Translations under genes and position numbers: made by a program | Part shown: positions 23,576-34,950 of the stretch, one piece after another | How the letters are laid out: every line of letters starts with the position of its first letter | Position numbering within the stretch: position 1 is the stretch's first letter | DNA from: Bubalus kerabau | Taxonomy: Eukaryota > Chordata > Mammalia > Artiodactyla > Bovidae | DNA length: 64,000 bases | Direction: 5' to 3' | Assembly (NCBI RefSeq): GCF_029407905.1 | Contig: NC_073633.1 | Location: 29,340,501-29,404,500 of the forward strand | The notes under the pieces: generated by a model | Told to the model about the DNA's origin: nothing | The model's database searches: none | Seen by the model: the letters and a program-made list of their open reading frames with translations, nothing else

Positions 23576-24149
23576 CACCCACCATACAGATGTAGAAGGC
23601 TGGATCGCTGAGCTGGGCAGCTGTGAGGTGCAGGGAGCTGTGCTTGGCAGTTGCATCCACAGTTGCTGTGTACCGTCCATTTGACTTTTTGTTGTCACTG
23701 TAAGTCATGGTTATCAGGGAAACAAGATCTCTCCCAGTGTCCTGTGTGTACCACCTTAGGTTGTTAAAGGGGCTCACTGTATAATTGCATTGAAATGTGC
23801 AATTCTGCCCCTCCAGGACCACCAGGGATGGAGGATTCTGTTCCACTTGGTTTTTGCTACTCACGCCTGTTCAAAAAGCAAAGAGAGATCTGAGAGATAG
23901 CTCACCCATTTTTATTGCTTTCTAATTTGCATCTCTTACTCCTCTCCAGAATGTATCCCAGCTGAACCATAACATGGCCCCAAATTCTTCTCTCCTCCTA
24001 CCCCAAAGCAATACATGCAATGCACCGTTTTGAAAACCTTTAAAAATATTCCCTGGACTTACTGTGTCAACCTGGCTAAAACTCTTCATTAACTTACAAC
24101 AAAAATGAAGCCACAAAACCACCGGGTAGGGTCTCACATGCATCTCCAT
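23576..24149 (-). CDS. TRAV10: T-cell receptor alpha variable segment, TRAV10 subgroup (open)
   Basis: Two-exon V segment: L-PART1 at 24149-24098 (signal peptide MEMHVRPYPVVLWLHFC, GTAAGT donor) and V-exon at 23866-23576 (CAG acceptor); splice phase is kept. It follows human TRAV10 closely: KNQVEQNPPSLVVLEGQNC, then CNYTVSPFNNLRWYTQDTGR, then SNGRYTATVDATAKHSSLHL. Both cysteines (FQCNYT and YICMVG) and the core tryptophan (LRWYTQ) are present. One oddity is SDPAFYIC, where a serine usually precedes alanine. Upstream by about 180 bp are an octamer and a CTCF-like word. Coding is intact; the RSS is sub-optimal, so use in the repertoire may be low. Confidence 0.92.
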
Positions 24150-24323
24150 TCTTCTGCACTGGGCTGTCCCCCAAAACTGACTTGTCCATTCAACACCTTT
24201 TATTTTTTTACATTAACAAAGGATTCTCAGGGATTATGCTTAGCCAATCAGAGACTACAACCCTATTGAGCCAAAGACCAGATTTTGCTGCTTCATACTC
24301 AATCATACCCACAGGCAAGGCCA

Positions 24324-24346
24324 ATGCAAATACTGCCATCTTGGGG
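24324..24346 (-). promoter_or_regulatory. Octamer next to a CTCF-like word upstream of TRAV10
   Basis: ATGCAAAT, the octamer bound by OCT factors in many antigen-receptor V promoters, lies on the plus strand at 24324-24331. Beside it on the minus strand is CCCCAAGATGGCAG at 24346-24333, two mismatches from the CTCF core consensus. Both are about 180 bp 5' of the TRAV10 ATG. Function is inferred. Confidence 0.4.
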
Positions 24347-24589
24347 TCAGAGCCATGGTTGTTCAGAACCTTGGGTTAGGCTTCTTGCTAGGTTTCCTTC
24401 TCACTATTTTGAACATAACACTGAATATAAGCCCCTGTAAGTCTCTGTAAACAGAGTAGGTTAGTACATAAAACATATGTTTAAAAGCCCCGGTATGAAT
24501 TCTGACTTATTGTATAGGAGAGTTAAGCCTCAGTTTTCTCATCTGAAAATATATATTGCAACACTTTCCTGACATTTTTGAAAGATTTA

Positions 24590-25990
24590 AAAGACATGAT
24601 GTGGACTATCAGCATAATGGCAAAGGAGGAAGCCTTATCTCTCTTTCCTCCACAAACATGGACTTAACAATGATATTAGCAACAATACACCTTGAAGGAC
24701 AATGACGAACCCAGCTAAAAGTAAACGCACTTGCGGAAGAACAAGCTGAGAGCAGTCACATTTACAGGGGAGAGAAGAGCAACTTTACTTCACCCACCTC
24801 AGTCCCTCAGCCAGATGCGCTCATCCCAGTACCAAGGAGATAGCCTGTGCCCATCGTGTCTCCCATGGGGGAGGGGAGTGATTCTGGAGCTTGCACCCGA
24901 CCTTCAGTCCTCTCAGGGCGCCCTCTGTGGGGTGGTTTTCTATCTTACCTCATGCCCAGTATGACAGGCAGAGAGCAATCCCTCAGGACAGTGAGAAACA
25001 AAGGAAAATGCAGGACGTCTCTTTTGCTGCCAGTCCTGCTCTTTGAACCTGGAAGAGCAGAACTGAGGTTCTTCCTCCACAGGGGAAAAGAGAGCTAATG
25101 GGGGGAGGAGAAGGAGCTGGCCTTACTCCTAGCATTTCAGAGTAGGAACGGTCTCTATCTCCCTCTGTTCAGGACGGAGCAGAGCCTGATCCCTTGGGAT
25201 AGTAAGGAACAAGGGAAGGGAGAGTGTGGTTCCACAATTAGCACTGCCCTGCAAGACTGGGAATCAGTGCAGAACTGGTTTTAACCCCACACAGAGTGAA
25301 GGGGGCCTTATGCCAGATAATTCAAAGTGCCCTCCATGGAGCCAGTTTCTACTTGCTTCAACTCATACTTAGCACTGAATGACTGGCAGGGCTTGGTCAC
25401 TGGAACAGCTAGCAGCTAAGGGAAAAAGAATGGTGTGGTATTACAGCTAGTACTGATCTGCAAGGTGGAGAAAGGCTAGAACTGAGATGTTTCCTCCAAA
25501 TGAAAAGACAGGAAACCAATGGGTCCTTGTCCAAATTTCCTCAGGAGTACACTCCCAAAGGGACTGGTCTCTATCTTGCCTCATATTTAGCACTGATGAC
25601 TGCGGAAGGTCTCCTCTAGTCAAGACCAGACCATAAATACTGGGAGAGGTATCTGCTGCTTCAAAAGCTCACCCAAAAAAGCAAATCTATAAGATGCATA
25701 AAGAATTGAGAAAACATGATACAATCAAAGGCAGGAAATAAATTTCCAGTAACCAACTGAAAGAAATGGAAATCTGCAAATTACCTTAAAAAATGTTAAC
25801 TATAGAAACTTGTGAAAATTTTCTTACTGCTTCTATTTTCTCAGTGAAATAGGAGGCCAATGAACACTTGAGAGTGTGGATATATGAGGATTTATTCCAA
25901 ACGACATATAATGCCCAAAGATTTTGAAAGCAAAAGAATGGCAAAAGATATATCACATAAACACTTACCTTAAAAAAGCTAACATATTAT
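24590..25990 (+). mobile_element. Old L1 5' region with ~210-bp repeated modules
   Basis: A GC-richer block with repeated landmarks: CTATCTTACCTCATGCCCAG at about 24938, GTCTCTATCTCCCTCTGTTC at about 25149, TACTTGCTTCAACTCATACT at about 25349 and TCTATCTTGCCTCATATTTA at about 25567, plus AGAACTGAGG-type words at about 25058, 25271 and 25478. The period is about 210 bp. The end (25690-25790: GAAAACATGATACAATCAAA, AAAGAAATGGAAATCTGCAA) resembles the ORF1 start of an old mammalian L1, so the modules may be its 5' UTR. Too decayed to code. Confidence 0.5.
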
Positions 25991-27225
25991 CCCCTCGAAT
26001 AACAAACTAGGCCTTCAGAATAGGATTATTAGAGGTGAAGACACACTCACGTTAAGTTAATGCTATTGGTTCTGTTTCTCTGGGGAACCCTAATACAGAG
26101 AACTTCTAAAATTCATAAAGAAAGTTCATAAGCAAAAAACCACAGTCTCAAATTTGTATGTACCTAAATAATATATATTGTGAGTTTTACATACTTTTGT
26201 GAACATTTGTTATATTTCACAATAAAATTATTTTTAAACATTGATGGCTCAAAGAAATGGTTGATTAGAAACACTTACTTCAGAGAAGGATGAAAACAGA
26301 ATCAGTCTGGGAAAATCAAGAGCAGAAGAGCTGAGACAAGACAAGAGAGGAGAGAGGCAAGGGGAGCAGGAGAGGAAGAGGAGAGAGAAGGAAAGAACCT
26401 TAGACCACAGAGATGTCCATACCTGTTCTGCTTAAATTAGGGTCAAGAGGTTTGAAATACAGTAATCAATTTTCAACAACACCCTCAACAGAAGCAAGGA
26501 TAGTTACTAAATTAGATTTTCACAAACTTCATCAAAAATTGAAGTGGCAACAGAAAAAAAAATTCAAAAATGTCCTACAAAGCAATGACAGAGTTCAAAA
26601 CACTGAGGCAGCGGCAGATTTCAAGGCATTTTAAGTAGATGTGATTCCTCCAAACTCCAAATTCCAGTCCTCATTATTTAAATCTTCTTCAAGAAGACAG
26701 ATGACACAAAATTGTTCTTGTTCTCCACTGTTGATTGTCCACCTCCCATCCTTGTATGGACTAATTGTGAACATGTTTTTAGCGACTTTGCCAGGGTCCC
26801 CAACTGACAGAGCTGGGAACACAGGCAGATAGTTTCCATTGCATGAGATGATGCTTCATACACATCTTGTAATGTGATGGGGTGGATTCATCTCTCCCTC
26901 CTTCTCCAATGGCAGCTCTCCCAGCCACATTGTTTTCCCTATATTTCTAGCACAGGCTTGAAGTTGACTGGACATGTATTCCTTATGTATCCAGTAAGAA
27001 ACTGGCAAAAAGCACTGCTAATGTTGAAATATAAATATTGAACAGAAAAGAATGCCAAGGTTGAAAATCTTAATAAGGAAAAATGAAAGAGATAGGAAAA
27101 AAGACAAATAAAACATTTAAAAATCAGAAGAAAAATGAGCCATTCAAGATGTTGAGCCTGGATAGCTGCCTCAAAATAAACAAAAACAGATAGAAATACA
27201 GATAGCCTTAACCTCAATCTCAACT
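25991..27225. other. Intergenic stretch, mostly unclassified
   Basis: A word resembling the end of an old retroviral LTR (TTCTGTTTCTCTGGGGAACC) occurs at 26070-26095 and an L1-tail-like AT-rich stretch at 26160-26240. A purine-rich run (GAGAGGAG-type) lies at about 26335-26400. No gene recognised. Confidence 0.4.
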
Positions 27226-27245
27226 CACACACACACACACACACA
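27226..27245. repeat. (CA)n microsatellite
   Basis: About nine CA units in a row. Confidence 0.9.
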
Positions 27246-27534
27246 TGCAAATTTAAAGACAAAACTAATCTGAGAGAAATTAAAGAAAATATGAGATAAA
27301 ATATTATCATTTAAGGTGCTACAGATTGTGGAGAATGAAATATATAACTCAGAATCCATAAAAGAAAATTTTCATAAATTTACTACATACTATTTTAAAA
27401 ATTCTTCATAGCAAACATGAACAAAGTCAAAAAGGTTGTATTAAAGTTTTTTGAAGACATATGTATGACAGTTTTATGGCAACTTTCTTAAGAGAGAATG
27501 CTCTTTCAAATCTATATTTATTTATTTTTTTATT

Positions 27535-27667
27535 TTTTGTAGTGCTTAAGTCTTTTCCCCCCCTTTTTTTATTTTATTTTATTTTTAAACTTTACATAAT
27601 TGTATTAGTTTTGCCAAATATCAAAATGAATCCGCCACAGGTATTTAAATGACTCTACCACAGGTAT
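27535..27667 (-). mobile_element. L1-BT 3' UTR end (antisense)
   Basis: T-rich tail followed by TAAACTTTACATAATTGTAT and AATATCAAAATGAATCCGCC, the reverse complement of the bovine L1 3' end. It contains CACAGGTAT at 27636-27644 and again at 27659-27667; the second copy also serves as the left flank of the BovB that follows. Confidence 0.75.
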
Positions 27668-30600
27668 ATCTCTTCACGGCTGCTCCAGCAGAGTGCAGCT
27701 GCTGCTCCTTACCTTGGACGAGGGGTATCTCCTCACCACTGTCCCTCCTGACCTTGAACATGAAATAGCTCCTCCAGGCCCTCCTGTGCCCACACAGTGC
27801 AAGGTAAGGAGCAGTGGCTGCACTTTGCTGAAGCAGCTGTAAAGAGATATCCCACGTCCAAAGTAAGAGAAACCCAAGTAAGATGGTAGGTATTGCAAGA
27901 GGGCATCAGAGGACAGACACCCTGAAACTATAATCACAGAAAACTAGTCAATCTAATCACACTAGGACCACAGCCTTGTCTAACTCAATGAAACTAAGCC
28001 ATGCTCGTGGGGCCACCCAAGACAGGCGGGTCATGGTGGAGAAGTCTGAAAGAATGTGGTCCACTGGAGAAGGGAATGGCAAACCACTTCAGTATTCTTG
28101 CCTTGAGAACCCCATAAACAGTATGAAAAGGCAAAATGATAGGATACTGAAAAAGGAACTCCCCAGGTCAGTAGGTGCCCAGTATGCTACTGGAGATCAG
28201 TGGAGAAATAACTCCAGAAAGAAAGAAGGGATGGAACCAAAGCAAAAAAAAAAAAAAAAAAAATACCCAGTTGTGGATGTGACTGGTGATAGAAGCAAGG
28301 TCCGATGCTGTAAAGAGCAATATTGCATAGGAACCTGGAATGTCAGGTCCATGAATTAAGGCAAATTGGAAGTGGTCAAACAAGAGATGGCAAGAGTAAA
28401 CGTTGACATTCTAGGAACCAGGTAACTAAAATGGACTGGAATGGGTGAATTTAACTCAGATGATCATTATATCTACTACTGTGGGCAGGAATCCCTCAGA
28501 AGAAATGGAGTAGCCATCATGGTCAACAAAAGAGTCTGAAATGCAGTACTTGGATGCAATCTCAAAAATGACAGAATGATTTCTGTTCATTTCCAAAGCA
28601 AACCATTCAATATCACAGCAATCTAAGTCTATGCCCCAACCAGTAACACTGAAGAAGCTGAAGTAGGACTGTTCTATGAAGACCTTTTAGAACTAACACC
28701 CAAAAAAGATGTCCTTTTCATTATAGGGGACTGGAATGCAAAAGTAGGAAGTCAAGAAACACCTGGAGTAACAGGCAAACTTTGCCTTGGAATACGGAAT
28801 GAAGCAGGGCAAAGACTAATAGAGTTTTGCCAAGAGAACGCACTGGTCATAGCAAACACCCTCTTCCAACAACACAAGGGAAGACTCTACACATAGACAT
28901 CACCAGATGGTCAACACCAAAATCAGATTGATTATATTCTTTGCAGCCAAAGATGGAGAAGCTCTATACAGTCAACAAAAACAAGACCATGAGCTGACTG
29001 TGGCTCAGATCATAAACACCTTATTTGGAGCCAAATTCAGAGTTAAATTGAAGAAAGTAGGGAAAACCACTAGACCATTCAGGTATGACATAAGTCAAAT
29101 CCCTTATGATTATACAGTGGAAGTGAGAAATAGATTTAAGGGACTAGATCTGATAGATAGAGTGCATGATGAACTATGGACTGAGGTTCGTGACATTGTA
29201 CAGGTTTCAGGGATCAAGACCATCCCCATGGAAAAGAAATGCAAAAAAGCAAAATGGCAGTCTGGGGAGGCCTTACAAATAGTTGTGAAAAGAAGAGAAG
29301 TGAAAAGCAAAGGAAAAAAGGAAAGAAATAAACATCTGAATGCCGAGTTCCAAAGAATAGCAAGAAGAGATAAGAAAGCCTTCCTCAGCAATCAATGCAA
29401 AGAAATAGAGGAAAACAACAGAATGGGAAAGACTAGAGATCTCTTCAAGAAAACTAGAGATACCAAGGGAACATTTCATGCAAAAATGCACTCAATAAAG
29501 GACAGAAATGGTATGGACCTAACAGAAGCAGAAGATATTAAGAAGAGGTGGCAAGAATACACAGAAGAATTGTACAAAAAAGATCTTCAAGACCAAGATG
29601 ATCACGATGGTGTGACTACTCACCTAGAGCCAGACATCCTGGAATGTGAAGTCAAGTGGGCCTTAGAAAGCATCACTACGAACAAAGCTAGTGGAGGTGA
29701 TGGAGTTCCAGTTGAGCTAGTTCAAATCCTGAAAGATGATGCTGTGAAAGTGCTGCACTCAATATGCCAGCAAATTTGGAAAACTCAGCAGTGGTCACAG
29801 GACTGGAGAAGGTCAGTTTTCATTCCAATCCCAAAGAAAGGCAATGCCAAAGAATGCTCAAACTACTGCACAATTGCATGCATCTCACATGCTAGTAAAG
29901 TAATGCTCAAAATTCTCCAAGCCAGGCTTCAGCAATATGTGAACCATGAACGTCCGGATGTTCAAGCTGGTTTTAGAAAAGGCAGAGGAACCAGAGATCA
30001 AATTGCCAACATCCGCTGGATCATGGAAAAAGGGAGAAAGTTCCAGAAAAACATCTATTTCTGCTTTCTTGACTATGCCAAAGGCTTTGACTGTGTGGAT
30101 CACAATAAACTTTGGAAAATTCTTAAAGAGATGGGAATACCAGATCACCTGACCTGCCTCTTGAGGAAGAGGTCAGGAATCAACAATTAGAACTGGACAT
30201 GGAACAACAGACTGCTTCCAAATAGGAAAAGGAGTACATCAAGGCTGGATATTGTCACCCTGCTTATTTAACTTATATGCAGAGTGCATCATGAGAAGCG
30301 CTGGGCTGGAAGAAACACAAGCTGGAATCAAGATTGCCAGGAAAAATATCAATAACCTCAGATATGCAGATGACACCACCCTTATGGCAGAAAGTGAAGA
30401 GGAACTAAAAAGCCTCTTGATGAAAGTGAAAGTGGAGAGTGAAAAAGTTGGCTTAAAGCTCAAGATTCAGAAAACGAAGATCATGGCATCTGGTCCCATC
30501 ACTTCATGGGAAATAGATGGGGAAACAGTGGAAACAGTGTCAGACTTTATTTTTTTGGGCTCCAAAATCACTGCAGATTGTGACTGCAGCCATGAAATTA

Positions 30601-31154
30601 AAAGACACTTACTCCTTGGAAGGAAAGTTATGACCAACCTAGATAGCATATTCAAAAGAAGAGGCATCACTTTGCCAACAAATGTCCGTCTAGTCAAGGC
30701 TATGGTTTTTCCTGTGGTCATGTATGGATGTGAGAGTTGGACTGTGAAGAAGGCTGAGCACTGAAGAATTGGTGCTTTTGAACTGTGGTGTTGGAGAAGA
30801 CCCTTGAGAGTCCCTTGGACTGCAAGGAGATCCAACCAGTCCATTCTGAAGGAGATCAGCCCTGGGATTTCTTTGGAAGGAATGATGCGAAAGCTTAAAC
30901 TCCAGTACTTTGGCCACCTCATGCAAAGAGTTGACTCATTGGAAAAGACTCTGATGCTGGGAGGGGTTGGGGGCAGGAAGAGAAGGGGACGACAGAGGAT
31001 GAGATGGCTGGATGGCATCACTGACTCGATGGACCTGAGTTTGAGTGAACTCCGGGAGTTGGTGATGGACAGGGAGGCCTGACGTGCTGAGATTCATGGG
31101 GTCACAAAAGGTTGGACACGACTGAGCGACTGAACTGAACTGAACTGAACTGAA
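27668..31154 (+). mobile_element. Near-full-length BovB LINE
   Basis: About 3.5 kb, flanked by CACAGGTAT at 27659-27667 and 31155-31163, a likely 9-bp target-site duplication. Order: 5' UTR with an internal inverted repeat (27669-27720 against 27798-27847), the ORF start region (about 28000-28250, including a poly-A run at 28242-28262), an endonuclease region (about 28330-28890) broken by stops, a long open RT frame at 28907-30190, a second block at 30252-30764 holding the YADD catalytic box at 30363-30374, the C-terminus at 30804-31082, and a CTGAA-repeat tail. Inactivated by at least three frameshifts or stops. Confidence 0.92.
28907..30190 (+). pseudogene. BovB reverse-transcriptase fragment, longest open block (427 codons)
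   Basis: Part of the single large BovB polyprotein (endonuclease then reverse transcriptase) that copies the element's RNA at the cut target. This block holds the connector between the domains and the first half of the RT: an ASGGDGVPVELVQILKDDA fingers block, SVFIPIPKKGN, QAGFRKGRGTRDQ and FLDYAKGFDCVDHNKLW, where the first palm aspartate lies. It ends at LRKRSGINN after a deletion that shifts the frame just before the GQEATVRTGHG block, so the YADD part follows in another frame. The ATG is incidental. It is not an active gene. Confidence 0.88.
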
Positions 31155-31352
31155 CACAGGTATTGTTTTAGTTGCTAAGTCATATCCAACTCTCATGTAC
31201 CCCATGGACTACAGCCCACCAGGATCCTCTATCCAGGGGATTTCCCAGGCAAGAATATTGGAGTGGGTTGCCATTTGCTTCTGCAGCAGCTCTTCTGGAC
31301 TCAGAGACTGAACCCTCATTTCCTTCCCAATGAACCCTCTGGGAAGCACCAT
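31155..31352 (-). mobile_element. Bov-tA SINE
   Basis: Antisense copy directly abutting the BovB tail: TTAGTTGCTAAGTCATATCC to CCAATGAACCCTCTGGGAAG. Diverged in its tRNA-like head. Confidence 0.75.
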
Positions 31353-31659
31353 AACACAATAGGGTTACATAAGATATGTGAATAGAAATTTTACACAGAA
31401 ACATATAAATGACTTTTAAATGAAATGAAGTTCCATCTCATTCATATACTTTAATAATTTTTCTAAAATTTAAAGCTTAACTGATAAGCAAAAGTGCAAA
31501 ACCTCAGTAATACACAAAGTTTAAGGAAAAATTGGTGGTAAAACTTAACTAGAAGAAAACTTAGTTGAATCATAAAGACTATGGGTATGTTACTTTCTTA
31601 AATAATATTTTATCTCCCTAAAGTGAATACTTAAATTATTATATTTAAAATTTTTAATT

Positions 31660-32042
31660 ATTTTGGCTTTCTTACTTACATGTGCCATTGCTCAATTCAT
31701 CACTGGCTAACTTCCAATTTTCTGCTGGGTTTGGGAAGTGATCACTGCTTATTATACAGGCACTGGTAGAGAACATAGGTAGCCTCTGCTTATGTATTTT
31801 TAGCCCTCCTATTTTCAACCTTCACTCCCTGAATGACCTCAGAACACACAAACACACACAACACATCATCCACCCTAGTTATTCAAATGTAATTGATGTT
31901 TCTGGTCTCTAAAGTTTTCCATAAGTGTACAGCAACATCCCAATGCTTCTTGTTTCTTTTTTCTATGGCCCCAAGTCTCATTATTTACATGACTTTACCC
32001 TGAAATTACTTTAATCCTGGACAAGGAGCTATTGGAGTCATC
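31660..32042. other. Duplicated intergenic flank 3' of TRAV9 copy A
   Basis: Shared with about 50,315-51,120; for example GAAATTACTTTAATCCTGGA here and GAAATTACTTTGACCCTGGA there. A short interrupted CA run lies at 31850-31862. No gene. Confidence 0.6.
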
Positions 32043-32948
32043 GGTTCAGTTCAGTGGCTCAGTCATGTCCGACTCTTTGCGACCCCATGAATGGCAGCAC
32101 GCCAGGCCTCCCTGTCCATCACCAACTCCCGGAGTTCACTCAAACTCACGTCCATCGAGTCAGTGATGCCATCCAACCATCTCATCCTCTGTCGTCCCCT
32201 TCTCCTCCTGCCCCCAATCCCTCCCAGCATCAGTCTTGGTCAATGAGTCAACTCTTCAAATAAGGTGGCCAAAGTACTGGAGTTTCAGCTTTCCTATCAC
32301 TCCTTCAAAAGAAATCCCAGGGCTGATCTCCTTCAGAATGGACTGGTTGGATCTCCTTGCAGTCCAAAGGACTCTCAAGAGTCTTCTCCAACACCACAGT
32401 TCAAAAGCATCAATTCTTCAGTGCTCAGCCTTCTTTACAGTCCAACTCTCACATCCATACATGACCACAGAAAAAACCATAGCCTTGACTTTGTTGGCAA
32501 AGTGATGCCTCTTCTTTTGAATATGCTATCTAGGTTGATCATAACTTTCCTTCCAAGGAGTAAGCGTCTTTTAATTTCATGGCTGCAGTCACCATCTGTA
32601 GTGATTTTGGAGCCCAAAAAAATAAAGTCTGACACTGTTTCCACTGTTTCCCCATCTATTTCCCATGAAGTGATGGGACCAGATGCCATGATCGTTTTCT
32701 CAATGTTGAGCTTTAAGCCAACTTTTTCACTCTCCACTTTGACTTTCATCAAGAGGCTTTTGAGTTCCTCTTCACTTTCTGCCATAAGAGTGGTGTCATC
32801 TGCATATCTGAGGTTACTGATACTTCTCCCAGCAATCTTGATTCCAGCTTGTGTTTCTTCCAGTCCAGCATTTCTCATGATGTACTCTGCATACAAGTTA
32901 AATAAGCAGGGTGATAATATACAGTCTTGACTTACTCCTTTTCCTATC
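32043..32948 (-). mobile_element. BovB LINE, 5'-truncated, specific to copy A
   Basis: About 0.9 kb of antisense BovB: CTGAA-type 3' end at the left, ORF2 C-terminus, YADD box within the open block 32896-32435 (NLRYADDTTLMAES), ending at the reverse complement of the GQGV-like block near 32940. Absent from the paralogous site near 51.13 kb, so inserted after the duplication. Confidence 0.9.
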
Positions 32949-33126
32949 TTTTACTAAACTTACTAATGACAGTTGGGTATGGGGAATATTCACTTCTGGT
33001 TCTCATGCCCTAGGCATTTGTAAGTGTTTTGTATCAACCAGAAACTTAGGGACAAAACACCATAGACTATGCCACAGAGTGGATCAGCTAGTCAGATGCT
33101 CAGCACCCAGGCCCCCGTTGCTGCTC

Positions 33127-33165
33127 AGAGTGTGCTCAGCTCCCCCTGCAGTTCCTTTCTCTGTG
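33127..33165 (-). promoter_or_regulatory. TRAV9 copy A recombination signal
   Basis: Minus strand: heptamer CACAGAG at 33165-33159 (one mismatch, CAC kept), 23-bp spacer at 33158-33136, poor nonamer GCACACTCT at 33135-33127, short of the A-rich core. Probably weak. Confidence 0.7.
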
Positions 33166-33625
33166 CCACTCAGAGCACAGCAGTACACAGCCGAGTCTGA
33201 CTCTTGGACTGAGCCTTTCTTCAAGTGGAAGGATTTTGATTTTCTGTGGTATGTGGCTTCAAACTCTCTGCTGATTCCCTTTTCCTTGACCTTCGTGGTT
33301 TTCAGGAGGAGCTGTGGACCTTCTCTTGAACACTGAACATACCAAAAAACAGTGGGGTACCCGGTGGCTGAAAAAGTGCAATTGATGGTCACAGCAGCCT
33401 TTTCTGGAAGAGTCACTTGGCCGCCTAACTGGGTCACTGAGTCTCCACGGGTTTGTCCTGGGGAAAAATAAAAGAGTTCTGTGTGATCTTACATATAAAG
33501 CTCTGGGATAAAATTATGATTAAAGGTTTTGTTGACAGAACAGAAGAAAGAATCCAAATTTTTAGAGGCATTTTGCTTACCCAGCAGGAAGAATATTACG
33601 GTCACTAGCCTAAAGAAGAGCTCAT
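33166..33625 (-). pseudogene. TRAV9: TRAV9 subgroup V segment, copy A, leader frameshift
   Basis: L-PART1 at 33625-33581 and V-exon at 33457-33166. Compared with copy B the leader lacks one base after GGC (minus strand reads TTTAGGCTAG where copy B has CCAGGCTTAG), so translation stops at TAG after six codons (MSSSLG). No alternative ATG is open in the shifted frame, because a TAA lies upstream. The leader is 45 nt instead of 46. The V-exon stays open and TRAV9-like (GQVTLPEKAAVTINCTFSAT, FWYVQ, SVQESDSAVY, CALS) with both core cysteines. Two unusual extra cysteines appear: YVQCSREG for YVQYPGEG and VYCCALS for VYYCALS. Decay is consistent with loss of selection. Confidence 0.9.
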
Positions 33626-33731
33626 CTGTTGAGTATCTCCTGAATAATGATCTTGACTCTTAATATGAAGAAATGTTGAAGACACAGTGAAATTTAGTTT
33701 CACACAGAAAATGTGTCTGTGTTAGGAAACT

Positions 33732-33745
33732 GCACCCTCTGGCGT
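33732..33745 (-). promoter_or_regulatory. Degraded CTCF-like word upstream of TRAV9 copy A
   Basis: ACGCCAGAGGGTGC on the minus strand, homologous to the better motif at 51910-51923 in copy B but with three mismatches to the core consensus. About 110 bp 5' of the leader ATG. Confidence 0.3.
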
Positions 33746-34824
33746 GACGGGACAGAAAAGTGATGCATGTATTCTGGTCTCCTCTGCAAATCAGAAAAAA
33801 ATGTTATCCTTGACTTTATCCATGAGGCACATGTCAGTCTTCAGGTGGGGCTTGGAAATCTGATCAAAAGCTGTCAACACCTCTCACGTCTGTTTTGTTT
33901 TTAGGATACTACCTGACATGGAAGTTCTTTAACAAAGCATCCCAGGTATTTCTGTAGCTAAGAAGATATCAGTTTTCTCAATCACTTTAATATAGTGCTT
34001 TATAGTCTCATGCATCCATGTGGGCCAACCTATAATCCACTGACAGAAAAGGGTTTTGTGGCTGATTACAGAGGAAGTAATAAGAAGTCAAGTCAGTATT
34101 GAATACATCTCTATTTCTCAGCATTGTACCCCAATTTATAGAACAGTGACTTACGTTTATTACATGCTCACTAAGTATTTGCTATAGCAAACAAAAATAA
34201 TGAATACAGGGTCTTTGATTGAGGAATCACTACTACTTGAAATTTAGTATGTTATCATTCCTAAAATAATATTATTTGTAAGAAATGCTAGCTTTTAAAT
34301 AAAATATTTCAGGGGAAAAAAATTCACACTATCCTATCAATAGTCAAATAGCCTTGAATTTAAAAAACCATTAAAATATGAAAACAAAACAACTATCATA
34401 ACTGAATTTATCAAATCCTTAATAGAATGATCTGACATCAATATCTTTTTCTACTGTTTCCCTGATTTCAAGATAAGATGGTTAATCTATCTGAATCAGC
34501 CAAGACTAACCCCATACTCTTAACGAAAATCTAGCTTCAGGATTGATTCTCTTAGCACCCATCTGCCACAATTTGTTGCCAAACTTTAGTCAAATAATTT
34601 TTCTCCACAGGGTTGGGAACCCTAAAAATGTGGATTTCTGTCAAAAGCCTGGAGCAGGAGTTAGGACTCTCTTCTTTCCCAGCTTTTCAAATTATTAAAG
34701 ACATAGCTGATATTCATACAACAGCTGATAATAGAATCAATGTGTGACTGATTTAAAATAACAGACTCAGGAATCCCAACTATGACTTCATGAATTGTAC
34801 TTTTCAGGATTGAGACCAAAAATG

Positions 34825-34950
34825 TGTAATTTTTTTCCTTGACCCCTCTGCACAGCTTGTAGGATCTAGTTCCCCACCCAGGGATGGAACCATGGCCCTC
34901 GGCAGTGAAAGAACAAACTCCTAACCACTGGACCACCAGGGAATTCCCAG
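34825..34950 (-). mobile_element. CHR-type SINE, specific to copy A
   Basis: Antisense: T-run, GTTCCCCACCCAGGGATGGA, then TAACCACTGGACCACCAGGG. Not present at the paralogous position near 53.62 kb. Confidence 0.78.

Noticed and set aside
24917..24930. CTCF-like word with two mismatches inside the old L1 5' region
   Set aside because: Not next to a V leader and within a repeat; kept only as background showing that weaker matches occur elsewhere.
28161..28383. Poly-A run and opposite-strand poly-Phe frame at 28168-28383
   Set aside because: Caused by an A-rich expansion inside BovB; the minus frame is an artefact.
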